From contig JACPDG010000045.1 in assembly GCA_016184125.1 (NCBI GenBank), forward strand, positions 1 through 64,000: DNA of 64,000 bases, read 5' to 3'. A model generated the notes under the pieces. The model saw nothing but the letters and a program-made list of their open reading frames with translations. It had not been told where the DNA came from and ran no database searches. Of the stretch, positions 25,590-34,590 are shown one piece after another; the stretch's first letter is position 1; every line of letters starts with the position of its first letter. This DNA comes from Candidatus Rokuibacteriota bacterium (GTDB lineage: Bacteria; Methylomirabilota; Methylomirabilia; Rokubacteriales; CSP1-6). Both the position numbers and the translations under genes were made by a program.

Positions 25590-26434
25590 TCGAGCGGCGC
25601 TGGAAGCGATGGCTGCACTTCTACATCCCGCTCGGCGTCTTCATCCTCGTCACGCTGTTCCCGTTCTACTGGATGCTGATCACCGCGATCCGACCCGACG
25701 AAGAGCTGTACCGCTCGTGGCGCGCGGTGAACAACGCACCGTTCTGGACGCTGTCGCCCACGCTCGACCACGTGCGGGACCTGCTCGCGAAGACGACGTT
25801 CCCCCGCTGGCTGTGGAACACGTTCTTCATCGCGCTCGTGTCCACGCTCATCTCGCTCGTCTGCGGGCTCTTCGCCGGCTACGCGCTCGCGCGGCTGCGC
25901 TTCCCCGGCGCGGGCCTGCTCGGCACCGGCATCTTCGTCACGTACCTGGTGCCGCAGACGCTGCTCTTCATCCCGCTCGCCGACATCATCCGGAACTTCC
26001 ATCTCGGGAACACGCCGTGGGCGCTCATCCTCACGTATCCGACGTTCCTGATCCCGTTCTGCACGTGGCTGCTCATGGGCTACTTCAAGACGATCCCGAA
26101 GGAGCTCGAGGAGTGCGCGCGCATCGACGGCGCCACCCGCTTCGGCGCGATGGCGCGGATCATCTTCCCGATCGCGGTGCCCGGCATCCTCTCGGCCGGC
26201 ATCTTCGCCTTCACGCTCTCCTGGAACGAGTTCATCTACGCGCTTGTGTTCCTGTCGTCGCCGGAACGCAAGACGGTCCCGGTCGGCGTCGTGTCGGAGC
26301 TCATCCGCGGCGACATCTACTTCTGGGGTCAGCTCATGGCCGGCGCGCTGCTCGGCTCGGTGCCCGTCGCCCTCGTGTACTCGTTCTTTGTCGAGTACTA
26401 CGTCACCGGGTTGACCGGCTCGGTGAAGGGCTGA
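25586..26434 (+). CDS. ABC transporter permease (MalG-like)
   Basis: A 282-residue permease with six TM helices, N-terminal PLGVFILVTLFPFYWMLITA and EAA loop LEECARIDGATRFGAMARII-FPI. It forms the heterodimeric channel with the preceding MalF-like protein. No ATPase gene follows directly; instead a TRAP set starts at 26545. Confidence 0.92.
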   Translation: MIERRWKRWLHFYIPLGVFILVTLFPFYWMLITAIRPDEELYRSWRAVNNAPFWTLSPTLDHVRDLLAKTTFPRWLWNTFFIALVSTLISLVCGLFAGYALARLRFPGAGLLGTGIFVTYLVPQTLLFIPLADIIRNFHLGNTPWALILTYPTFLIPFCTWLLMGYFKTIPKELEECARIDGATRFGAMARIIFPIAVPGILSAGIFAFTLSWNEFIYALVFLSSPERKTVPVGVVSELIRGDIYFWGQLMAGALLGSVPVALVYSFFVEYYVTGLTGSVKG

Positions 26435-26458
26435 TGGTCGGCTGATGGTCAGTCCGCC

Positions 26459-26488
26459 TTGACAGGTTGTAACGCTGGGCCATACACT
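26459..26488 (+). promoter_or_regulatory. sigma-70-type promoter for the TRAP operon
   Basis: TTGACA (26459-26464), 18-nt spacer, TACACT (26483-26488), about 55 nt before the dctP start. It indicates that the TRAP genes form a separate transcription unit inside the ABC locus. Confidence 0.6.
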
Positions 26489-26544
26489 CCCGCCACGCGT
26501 CGCCCATCCACCCGCTCCGCTCAGATCTTTGAGGAGGTGCATCG

Positions 26545-27681
26545 ATGAGAACCCGTCCCTGGTTCCATTTCGGACTCACCCTCGCGGTGCTGGCCGCCCT
26601 CGTCGCGCTCGTCGCGCTCGTCGCTGGCACGCAGCCGGCGCGCGTGCAGGCGCAGGCACCAAAGACGCTCAAGATCCAGGCGAGCTGGCCGGCCGCGCTC
26701 ACCATCTACGACAACTTCACCATGTGGGCGAAGCGGGTCGAGCAGCTTACCGGCGGGCAGCTGAAGATCGAGACCCTGCCCGCGGGCGCGATCGTCCCGG
26801 CGTTCGAGGTCCTCGACGCCACGCACAAGAAGGTCATCGACGGCGCCCATACCTGGGCGGCGTACTGGACCGGGAAGCACAAGGCCGCGGTCCTCTTCAC
26901 CGGTGGGCCCGGCGGCACGTTCGGCATGGACTACATCGACTACCTCGGGTGGATGTACGAGGGCGGCGGGCTCGACCTCTACCAGGAGTTCTACCGCGAG
27001 GTCCTGAAGCTCAACGTGGTGCCGATCCCGATCCTCCCCTCCGGCCCGCAGGCCTTCGGGTGGTTCAAGCGGCCGATCAAGAACCTCGCGGACTTCAAGG
27101 GGATGAAGTGCCGCCAGACGGGCATGGCGGCCGAGGTCTACACCGAGATGGGCATGCGCATCGTCAACATGCCGGGCGGTGAGATCATCCCCGCGGCCGA
27201 GCGCGGCGTCATCGACTGTGCGGAATGGATCGGCGGCGTCGAGGACCTGAGGCTCGGCTTCCACAACGTCTGGAAGTACCACTACACCCCGGGGATGCAC
27301 GAGAACGTGACCGTCGGCGAGTTGCTCATCAACGGGGACGTGTGGCAGGGGCTCCCGCCGGTAACGCAGGAGATCATCAAGGCCGCCGCGATGGAGACGT
27401 TCATCCGGTGGTGGGCGCGCTGGCAGAAGCAGAACGCGGACGCGCTCGCGGAGCTGCAGGACAAGCACAAGGTCCAGATCAGCCGCACGCCGGACGACAT
27501 CCTCATCGAGTTCCTCAGGGCGTGGGACCGGATCGCCAAGCGCGAGGGGGAGAAGAACCCCTTCTTCAAGAAGGTGCACGACTCGCAGCGGCAATACGCG
27601 TCCAAGGTGGTGCCCGCGAAGCGGTTCATGTTCCCTCCGTACGAGTTCGCGGCGAACTACTACTGGCCGCCGAAGAAGTAG
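26545..27681 (+). CDS. dctP: TRAP transporter solute-binding protein
   Basis: A 378-residue DctP-family periplasmic protein with a Sec signal (hydrophobic residues about 10-28, then VQAQA). It has the YDNFTMWAKRVEQLTGGQLK start of the mature domain, KCRQTGMAAEVYTEMGM with the carboxylate-binding Arg, and the PGGEIIPAAERGVIDCAEWI hinge. The subtype resembles the 2-oxoacid/chloroaromatic-type binders (TakP-like). GAGGAGGTG precedes the ATG. It delivers an organic acid to DctQM downstream. Confidence 0.92.
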   Translation: MRTRPWFHFGLTLAVLAALVALVALVAGTQPARVQAQAPKTLKIQASWPAALTIYDNFTMWAKRVEQLTGGQLKIETLPAGAIVPAFEVLDATHKKVIDGAHTWAAYWTGKHKAAVLFTGGPGGTFGMDYIDYLGWMYEGGGLDLYQEFYREVLKLNVVPIPILPSGPQAFGWFKRPIKNLADFKGMKCRQTGMAAEVYTEMGMRIVNMPGGEIIPAAERGVIDCAEWIGGVEDLRLGFHNVWKYHYTPGMHENVTVGELLINGDVWQGLPPVTQEIIKAAAMETFIRWWARWQKQNADALAELQDKHKVQISRTPDDILIEFLRAWDRIAKREGEKNPFFKKVHDSQRQYASKVVPAKRFMFPPYEFAANYYWPPKK

Positions 27682-27707
27682 GCGGACCAGTCCCGACCGC
27701 TCCCGAG

Positions 27708-27734
27708 GAGGGGCCGGCCCGCCGCCGGTCCCTC
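27708..27734 (+). terminator. intercistronic hairpin after dctP
   Basis: GAGGGGCCGGC and GCCGGTCCCTC pair over 11 positions (one G-T) around a CCGCC loop in the dctP-dctQ gap. There is no U-tract. Such hairpins usually protect the binding-protein mRNA or attenuate readthrough, keeping the binder in excess over the permease. Confidence 0.5.
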
Positions 27735-27777
27735 CCGTTCCGCCCCTTCGTCACGACCCGAAAGGACCTGACCGTCC

Positions 27778-28308
27778 ATGGAACAGCAACCACCTGACGC
27801 ACTCCGCAAGCTCATCGGAGTGCTGGACACGCTCAGCGAATGGTCCGGCCGCATCGTCGCCTGGATCATCGTCCCGATGGTCCTCGGCCTGACCTGGGAG
27901 GTCGTCGCCCGCTACGGCTTCGACGCGCCCACGTTCTGGGCCTACGACATGTCCTACATGATGTACGGCGGCCACTTCATGCTCGGCGCCGCCTACACGC
28001 TCCTCAGGAAGGGGCACATCCGCACCGACTTCTTCTACGGCGCGTGGCCGGTGAGGCGGCAGGCGATGGTCGACTCCATCTCCTACCTCTTCCTCTTCTT
28101 CCCGGGCATGTTCTTCTTCTTCCTGGCAAGCTGGGACGCCGCGTACCACTCCTGGATCATCCGCGAGACCTCGGAGGCGAGCGCCTGGCGCCCGATCATC
28201 TACCCCTTCAAGATGGCGATGCCCGTCAGCGCCGTGCTCCTGATCCTGCAGGGGATTTCCGAGTTCGCGAAGAGCGTGTGGGCCGTCAAGACGGGGCGGT
28301 GGCTATGA
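27778..28308 (+). CDS. dctQ: TRAP transporter small permease
   Basis: A 176-residue DctQ protein with four TM helices. Typical segments are RIVAWIIVPMVLGLTWEVVARY, split here as IVPMVLGLTWEVVARYGFD, then YDMSYMMYGGHFMLGAAYTL and KKGHIRTDFFYG-like HIRTDFFYGAWPVRRQA. It ends in an ATGA overlap with dctM. Confidence 0.92.
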   Translation: MEQQPPDALRKLIGVLDTLSEWSGRIVAWIIVPMVLGLTWEVVARYGFDAPTFWAYDMSYMMYGGHFMLGAAYTLLRKGHIRTDFFYGAWPVRRQAMVDSISYLFLFFPGMFFFFLASWDAAYHSWIIRETSEASAWRPIIYPFKMAMPVSAVLLILQGISEFAKSVWAVKTGRWL

Positions 28309-29621
28309 ACCCCGAGTACCTCGGCCTCATCCTCCTCGCCGCGCTGATCACCGGCATCTTCGTCGGCTTCCCCATCGCGTTCACGCTCGTCATCCTCGCC
28401 CTCGTCTTCGGCTACATCGGCTTCGGCCACATCGTCTTCGACCTGATGGTGTTCCAGACGATCGGCATGATGAAGGAGGAGACCCTCGCCGCGGTGCCGC
28501 TCTTCATCTTCATGGGACACATCCTCGAGCAGGCGGGGCTGATGGAGCGCCTGTTCAAGTCCTTCCAGTTCATCTTCGCCCCCGTCCGGGGCTCGCTGTA
28601 CCTGGGCGTGCTGCTGACCGCGACCATCTTCGCGACGGCCACGGGCATCATCGGCGCGTCGGTCACCGTCATGGGGCTCATGGCGGCACCCGTCATGATC
28701 AAGGCCGGCTACGACCCGAAGCTGTCGGCGGGCGCCATCGCCGCCGGCGGCACGCTCGGGATCCTGATCCCGCCGAGCGTCATGCTCGTCGTCATGGGAC
28801 CGGTCCTGGGCGTGTCCGTCATCCAGCTCTTCGCCGCCGCGATCATTCCCGGCGTGATGCTGTCGAGCCTCTACATCGGGTACGCGATGGTCCGCGCCTT
28901 CCTCAACCCGCGGCTGGGCCCGCCGCTGCCCGTGGAAGAGCGCGCCACGTCGTACTGGCAGATCGTGAAGGAGTTCATCGCCGGGATCGTGCCGCTCGGC
29001 GCGATCATCTTCGCGGCCCTCGGGAGCATCATCTTCGGCCTCGCCACGCCGACCGAGGCGGCCGCGATGGGCGCGTTCGGCGCCCTGGTGCTCACGGCGG
29101 CGTACGGTCGGCTCACCTACGCCGTGCTGCGCGACGCGTCGTACAAGACCGTCCAGACGTCGAGCATGGTCCTGTTCCTCGCCGTCGCGTCGAACGTCTA
29201 CGGGTCGGTCTTCACGCGTCTGGGCACGGGCACCTGGATCGCCAACTCGCTCCTCGCGCTCCCGGTCCCGCCGCTCGCGATGATGGCCGCGCTCATGGGC
29301 GTGATCTTCCTGCTCGGCTGGCCGCTCGAGTGGCCGGCGATCGTGCTGATCTTCGTGCCGATCTTCCTGCCCGTGGTCCAGGCGCTCAAGTTCGACCTCG
29401 TGTGGTTCGGCACGCTGGTCGCGGTGAACCTCCAGACCGCGTTCCTCTCCCCGCCGGTCGCCATGGCGGCCTACTACCTGAAGGCCGTCGCGCCGAAGTG
29501 GGAGCTGAAGGACATCTACCGGGGCATGTTCGACTTCATGCTCCTGCAGATGATCGGCCTGGCGGTCGTGTTCTTCTTCCCGCAGGTGGCGCTCTGGCTG
29601 CCGGCGGTGCTGTTCAAGTAG
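28305..29621 (+). CDS. dctM: TRAP transporter large permease
   Basis: A 438-residue DctM protein with about 12 TM segments, driving sodium- or proton-coupled uptake of the DctP ligand. Conserved segments are VPLFIFMGHILEQAGLMERL, ATGIIGASVTVMGLMAAPVM, AAGGTLGILIPPSVMLVVMG and FGLATPTEAAAMGAFGAL. Translationally coupled to dctQ. Confidence 0.94.
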   Translation: MNPEYLGLILLAALITGIFVGFPIAFTLVILALVFGYIGFGHIVFDLMVFQTIGMMKEETLAAVPLFIFMGHILEQAGLMERLFKSFQFIFAPVRGSLYLGVLLTATIFATATGIIGASVTVMGLMAAPVMIKAGYDPKLSAGAIAAGGTLGILIPPSVMLVVMGPVLGVSVIQLFAAAIIPGVMLSSLYIGYAMVRAFLNPRLGPPLPVEERATSYWQIVKEFIAGIVPLGAIIFAALGSIIFGLATPTEAAAMGAFGALVLTAAYGRLTYAVLRDASYKTVQTSSMVLFLAVASNVYGSVFTRLGTGTWIANSLLALPVPPLAMMAALMGVIFLLGWPLEWPAIVLIFVPIFLPVVQALKFDLVWFGTLVAVNLQTAFLSPPVAMAAYYLKAVAPKWELKDIYRGMFDFMLLQMIGLAVVFFFPQVALWLPAVLFK

Positions 29622-29733
29622 ATGGGCCGCGCGCGCCGGCGGTGCTCGGGGAGCGTGACGCCGGTGGTATGATCTCCGCACTGCTGCGCGCGCGCGGCCG
29701 CATCCATCGAAACATCTCGGAGGGGAGAGACCC

Positions 29734-30825
<1,092 letters not shown>

Positions 30826-30856
30826 GGGCGTGGGGGGCCCGAAATGGCCCCCGTAC
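30826..30856. repeat. half copy of the GC-rich repeat (hairpin I only)
   Basis: GTGGGGGGCCCGAAATGGCCCC and CGTAC right after the ATPase gene match the first hairpin of the intergenic repeat; hairpin II is missing. Confidence 0.5.
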
Positions 30857-30884
30857 CGCCGTAGCCTGACCGCCCGAAGGGCCC

Positions 30885-30942
30885 GGGCGCTCGTGGCGCT
30901 GCGTCGGCGGGCGCTCGTGGCGCTGCGTCGGCGGGCGCTCGT
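30885..30942 (+). repeat. 24-bp tandem repeat, 2.4 copies
   Basis: The unit GGGCGCTCGTGGCGCTGCGT-CGGC is repeated exactly at 30885, 30909 and partly 30933. In one frame it reads RALVALRR repeats running into a short hydrophobic LLLASAVLSSC tail that stops at 30989. I do not consider that peptide a gene without a start or relatives. Confidence 0.7.
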
Positions 30943-31028
30943 CGCGTACCTGCTCCTTGCGTCGGCCGTGCTCTCCTCGTGCCGATGACTCTCGGTCTTC
31001 CCGCTTGCGCACCCGCTCGACTCCGCCC

Positions 31029-31421
31029 GTGAGCCGGCGCACGCTCGTCGCGCTCGTCGTGGCCGTCGCGGTCGTGGCGCTCCTCGCGACCGTCCTGATG
31101 ACGGTCTTCCAGCCGGGAAGCGTGCCGGCGGGCGCCGGCACCGCCGAGCGTCTGTGGGTCGTGCACTGCGCTCACTGTCACGGCGTGGACGGGAAGGGCT
31201 CGTGGCGAGCGACGCTGTTCCTCATCCGTCCCGGCGACCTGAGCGATCCGGCGAGCGCGCGGCAGTCGTCGGACCAGTACCTGTTCGACATCATCAAGCA
31301 CGGCGGCTCGCCGATCGGCCGCCCCGGAATGCCGGGCTTCCCGCACCTGTCCGACCCGGAGGTGCACGCGCTCGTGCGATACCTCCGCAGCCTGCCGGAG
31401 GCGACGCCTCCAAAGCGCTAG
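31029..31421 (+). CDS. membrane-anchored monohaem c-type cytochrome
   Basis: A 130-residue cytochrome c: N-terminal membrane anchor (residues about 6-27), haem motif CAHCH at 47-51, and axial Met in RPGMPGFPHL. The C-terminal helix ends VHALVRYLRSLPE. GTG 31029 begins right before the anchor; an upstream in-frame ATG would add 24 Arg-rich residues and is unlikely. It acts in the periplasm as a small electron carrier. The convergent neighbour is a CusF-like protein. Confidence 0.82.
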   Translation: MSRRTLVALVVAVAVVALLATVLMTVFQPGSVPAGAGTAERLWVVHCAHCHGVDGKGSWRATLFLIRPGDLSDPASARQSSDQYLFDIIKHGGSPIGRPGMPGFPHLSDPEVHALVRYLRSLPEATPPKR

Positions 31422-31453
31422 GCCGAAACGCCTAAAAGGAAGGACTTTGGCTT

Positions 31454-31771
31454 CTACGGCAGGCGCTCGATACGGAGCAGCAGGACTTGCTCGCCGTGTG
31501 GCCGCACGGCGAGCCGCAGCCGGTCGCCTGGCTTCACATCCGCAGCGTCGATGAGCGCCGGCTCGCCGACGACGGCCATCATCTCCATCGCGCCCATCCG
31601 GAGCGCGCCGACGGCCTCGTGACGCACGAGGATCATGCCCGGCTCCGGCCGCGCGACGAGCTGACCGCGCACCTCGTACGCGGCGGGGCGCACGATCGTG
31701 CCCCAGAGACCGGCGGCGAACAGGGCGAGCAGGACGGCGAAGAGCACGATCGGGAGCCAGCGGCGTGCCAC
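31454..31771 (-). CDS. CusF-like copper-binding protein, membrane-anchored
   Basis: A 105-residue protein with one N-terminal TM helix (residues about 5-25) and a small beta-barrel domain. YEVRGQLVA...MILVRHEAVGAL-RMGAMEMMAV resembles the CusF/CusB metallochaperone fold, which binds Cu(I) or Ag(I) with His and Met. His51, Met59, Met62 and Met64 are candidates here, and the usual MPAM is RMGAMEM. Role probably in periplasmic copper handling beside a cytochrome c. The family call is moderate. Confidence 0.6.
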   Translation of the reverse strand: MARRWLPIVLFAVLLALFAAGLWGTIVRPAAYEVRGQLVARPEPGMILVRHEAVGALRMGAMEMMAVVGEPALIDAADVKPGDRLRLAVRPHGEQVLLLRIERLP

Positions 31772-31826
31772 GCGGCCGCCGCCGGCTCTCGTCGGCCTGG
31801 AGCCCGTGAACGGCTCGATCGCTAGC

Positions 31827-32255
31827 CTAGCGGTACTCCGGCGTGGACGACACGGGCTGCCTCTCGGGCATCAGGTCGCTCGCGCTGACGGTCCACTTGC
31901 CGCCGCAGCCTTCCTCGACCACGTTCATCGCGAGCTTGTATCCGGTTCCAAAGGTGAGGACCAGGAACGCGACGCCGAGACCACTGCCGACGACGCACGT
32001 GGTCAGCCGACCGGGGATGAGGAACGCGGTGGCGACGCCCGCCCCGATGTCGTAGGCGACAGGATCGAGCGTCGGCTCGCCGTCGCGCTTGAGCGCCTCC
32101 TCGCTCTGGTCGGGAGTCTTCAGCGTCTCCTCGAACATGCCGGGCTGAGGCGCCGGCGGAGTGGGCTGCTGCGCGAAGCCGAGCGGCGCGAGCGGCCCCA
32201 CGACGAGGAACGACGCCAGCACGACAACGACGACGACGCGAACCGCTGATGTCAT
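31827..32255 (-). CDS. hypothetical exported protein
   Basis: I do not recognise this 142-residue protein. It has a Sec signal (residues 5-28, cleavage near GFAQ), a Pro/Gln-rich stretch, then a Gly-rich hydrophobic segment (DIGAGVATAFLIPGRLTTCV, LGVAFLVLTFGTGYKLAM) that may form a membrane hairpin, and two Cys. The start at 32255 has a strong GGAGGGG upstream; the frame extends further but without a ribosome site. Divergent from the FAH gene. Confidence 0.6.
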   Translation of the reverse strand: MTSAVRVVVVVVLASFLVVGPLAPLGFAQQPTPPAPQPGMFEETLKTPDQSEEALKRDGEPTLDPVAYDIGAGVATAFLIPGRLTTCVVGSGLGVAFLVLTFGTGYKLAMNVVEEGCGGKWTVSASDLMPERQPVSSTPEYR

Positions 32256-32395
32256 CGGCACCCCTCCTTCACGAAGGCGATACAGCGACGCTTCATTGTC
32301 CGCCCGCGCCGCCCGGCCGACCCAGCGAAATGTGACCGCCGGCGCGACGGAGCGGGCGAACCAGCGTGCGACGACTATAGCAGCATTGCACCCGC

Positions 32396-32401
32396 TATAA
32401 T
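32396..32401 (+). promoter_or_regulatory. -10 element of the FAH gene promoter
   Basis: A perfect TATAAT 32 nt before the FAH start codon, which also has a GGGAGGGA ribosome site. No clear -35 hexamer at 16-18 nt. Confidence 0.5.
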
Positions 32402-32433
32402 CGCTCCACCAACCCAAGGGAGGGAGGCCCTCG

Positions 32434-33336
32434 ATGAAGCTCGTCCGCTTTTCGCAGAACGGTCAGCCGGCCCGGCTCGGGCTCCTGATGAACGACCGGA
32501 TCGCCGACGTCCAAGCGAGCGTCGCCGCGACCCTGGCTCGTCGCGGTGTCGTACGCGCACGGGAGATCGCGCAGGCGCTCGTGCCGGCGAGCACGCGGCA
32601 GTTCCTCCAGGGCGGCCCCGTCAGCCTGGATGCCGTCGCCGGGATCACCGAGTGGGTGACGGTGCCGCGGGCGTCCGCCCGGCTCCAGGCACCGATCACC
32701 GATCCCGGCAAGTTCATCTGCATCGGGCTGAACTACCGCGACCACGCGGAGGAGGTGGGCGCAGCACTTCCCAGGGAGCCCCCCATCTTCCCGAAGTGGG
32801 CCAACGCGATCGTCGACCCGGGTGAGCCGATCCTGCGGGCGCGGGGCTCGACGCAGCTCGACTGGGAGGTGGAGCTCGGCGTGGTGATCGGGCGGACCGC
32901 GCGATACGTCTCACGCGAGCAGGCGCTCGACCACGTCTTCGGATACACGATCGTGAACGACGTGAGCGCGCGCGACTTCCAGTTCCTGACGAGCCAGTGG
33001 GGCGCGGGGAAGATCCCCGACACGTACGCGCCGGTGGGCCCGTACATCGCCGACCGCGCCGAGGTCCCGGATCCCCACGTGCTCGAGCTCAAGACCTGGG
33101 TGAACGGCAGCCTCATGCAGAACGGCACGACGAAGAACTTCATCTTCGACGTGCGGTACCTGGTCAGCTACCTCTCGGGGTTGATGACGCTCGAGCCCGG
33201 TGACCTGATCGCCACGGGAACGCCGGCCGGCGTCGGGCATGGCAAGAAGCCGCCCGTGTACATGAACCCGGGCGACACCGTGCGCCTTTCGATCACCGGG
33301 CTCGGCACGCTCGAGAACCCGATCAAGGAAGGCTGA
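32434..33336 (+). CDS. fumarylacetoacetate hydrolase family protein
   Basis: A 300-residue FAH-fold enzyme (5-carboxymethyl-2-hydroxymuconate isomerase / 2-oxo-hepta-3-ene-dioate hydratase / acylpyruvase type). Core motifs are FICIGLNYRDHAEE, the metal-ligand stretch LDWEVELGVVIGR, YTIVNDVSARDFQ, and TGTPAGVGHGKKPP. It cleaves or isomerises a beta-diketo acid in aromatic or sugar-acid catabolism; substrate unknown. Divergent from the exported hypothetical gene. Confidence 0.92.
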   Translation: MKLVRFSQNGQPARLGLLMNDRIADVQASVAATLARRGVVRAREIAQALVPASTRQFLQGGPVSLDAVAGITEWVTVPRASARLQAPITDPGKFICIGLNYRDHAEEVGAALPREPPIFPKWANAIVDPGEPILRARGSTQLDWEVELGVVIGRTARYVSREQALDHVFGYTIVNDVSARDFQFLTSQWGAGKIPDTYAPVGPYIADRAEVPDPHVLELKTWVNGSLMQNGTTKNFIFDVRYLVSYLSGLMTLEPGDLIATGTPAGVGHGKKPPVYMNPGDTVRLSITGLGTLENPIKEG

Positions 33337-33339
33337 CGG

Positions 33340-33345
33340 TACACT
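33340..33345 (+). promoter_or_regulatory. -10-like hexamer of a probable leaderless gene
   Basis: TACACT ends 6 nt before the apgM ATG at 33352, which has no Shine-Dalgarno. Confidence 0.35.
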
Positions 33346-33351
33346 GGCGCC

Positions 33352-34551
33352 ATGCTCGACCTGATCGCCCCCCTGGTCATCACGAACCGGACGAAGATCG
33401 TGCTGCTCTCGCTCGATGGGCTCGGCGGGCTGCCACGTCCGGAGACGGGACGGTCGGAGCTCGAGACGGCCCGCCTGCCGCACCTCGACGCGCTCGCGAC
33501 GACGGCCGCGTGCGGCCTCCTGAGGCATGTCGCGCCCGGGATCACGCCGGGGAGCGGGCCCGGTCACCTCGGGCTGTTCGGGTACGACCCGGTCCGGTAC
33601 CAGGTGGGTCGCGGCGTGCTCGAGGCGCTCGGCATCGAGTTCCCGCTGCGCGGCGGCGACATCGCGGCGCGCGGGAACTTCTGCACCGTCGATCGCGCCG
33701 GCCGCATCACGGACCGCCGCGCCGGGCGCATCGCGACCGACGTGTGCGTGAAGCTGGTCGACCGGCTACGCGCCATTCGCCTGCCCGGCGTCGAGGTGCT
33801 CGTCGAGCCGGTCAAGGAGCACCGGTTCGTGCTGGTCCTGCGTGGCTCGGGGCTCTCCGGCCGGCTCAGCGAGACCGACCCGCAGGTCCTGGGCCAGCCA
33901 CCGCTCGCCGTCGAGCCGGTCGAGCCCACGGCCGCCCGGACAGCGGAGCTCGTGAACCGCTTCGTGGAGGAGGCGCGCCGCCTCCTCGCCGACGAGCCCG
34001 CCGCCAACATGGTGCTGCTCCGCGGGTTCGACCGGCTCCCCGAGCTGCCGCGGTTCCCGGAGGTCTTCAAGCTGCGGGCGGCGGCGATCGCCGCGTATCC
34101 GATGTATCGCGGGCTGGCGAAGCTCGTGGGCATGGACGTCCTCAAGACGGGTGGCACCTTCGCGGACGAGCTCGCGACGCTCGGCGAGCACTGGGAGGCG
34201 TACGACTTCTTCTTCGTGCATTACAAGGACACCGACAAGGCCGGCGAGGACGGCAACTTCGACGCCAAGGTGGCAGCGCTCGAGCGCTTCGACACGCACG
34301 TGCCCGACGTCCAGGCGCTCGGGCCGGACGTCCTCGTCATCACCGGAGATCACGCGACACCCTCGGTGCTCGCGGCCCACGGCTGGCAGCCGGTCCCCGT
34401 GCTCGTCGCCGGCCGGTACGCGGGCGCGGATCCGGTGCGCGAGTTCAGCGAGCGAGCGTGCGCGGGCGGGACGCTCGGCATCCTCCCCGCCCAGCACCTG
34501 ATGCCCATCATGCTCGCCAACGCACTCAGGCTCAACAAGTTCGGTGCCTGA
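33352..34551 (+). CDS. apgM: 2,3-bisphosphoglycerate-independent phosphoglycerate mutase (ApgM type)
   Basis: A 399-residue alkaline-phosphatase-superfamily mutase interconverting 3- and 2-phosphoglycerate, of the archaeal-type ApgM group. Motifs are VLLSLDGLGGLPRPETG, ITPGSGPGHLGLFGYDP with the catalytic Ser, VHYKDTDKAGEDGNFDAKV and VITGDHATPS. A TACACT hexamer 6 nt before the ATG and no ribosome site suggest a leaderless transcript. Confidence 0.93.
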   Translation: MLDLIAPLVITNRTKIVLLSLDGLGGLPRPETGRSELETARLPHLDALATTAACGLLRHVAPGITPGSGPGHLGLFGYDPVRYQVGRGVLEALGIEFPLRGGDIAARGNFCTVDRAGRITDRRAGRIATDVCVKLVDRLRAIRLPGVEVLVEPVKEHRFVLVLRGSGLSGRLSETDPQVLGQPPLAVEPVEPTAARTAELVNRFVEEARRLLADEPAANMVLLRGFDRLPELPRFPEVFKLRAAAIAAYPMYRGLAKLVGMDVLKTGGTFADELATLGEHWEAYDFFFVHYKDTDKAGEDGNFDAKVAALERFDTHVPDVQALGPDVLVITGDHATPSVLAAHGWQPVPVLVAGRYAGADPVREFSERACAGGTLGILPAQHLMPIMLANALRLNKFGA

Positions 34552-34590
34552 TGGCCTGAAACTTGAACCGGGCACGAGCCCGGACTCCGT

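Noticed and set aside
30893-30989. Short frame across the 24-bp tandem repeat ending in a lipobox-like LSSC
   Set aside because: No credible start, very short, and its coding look comes from the repeat itself.
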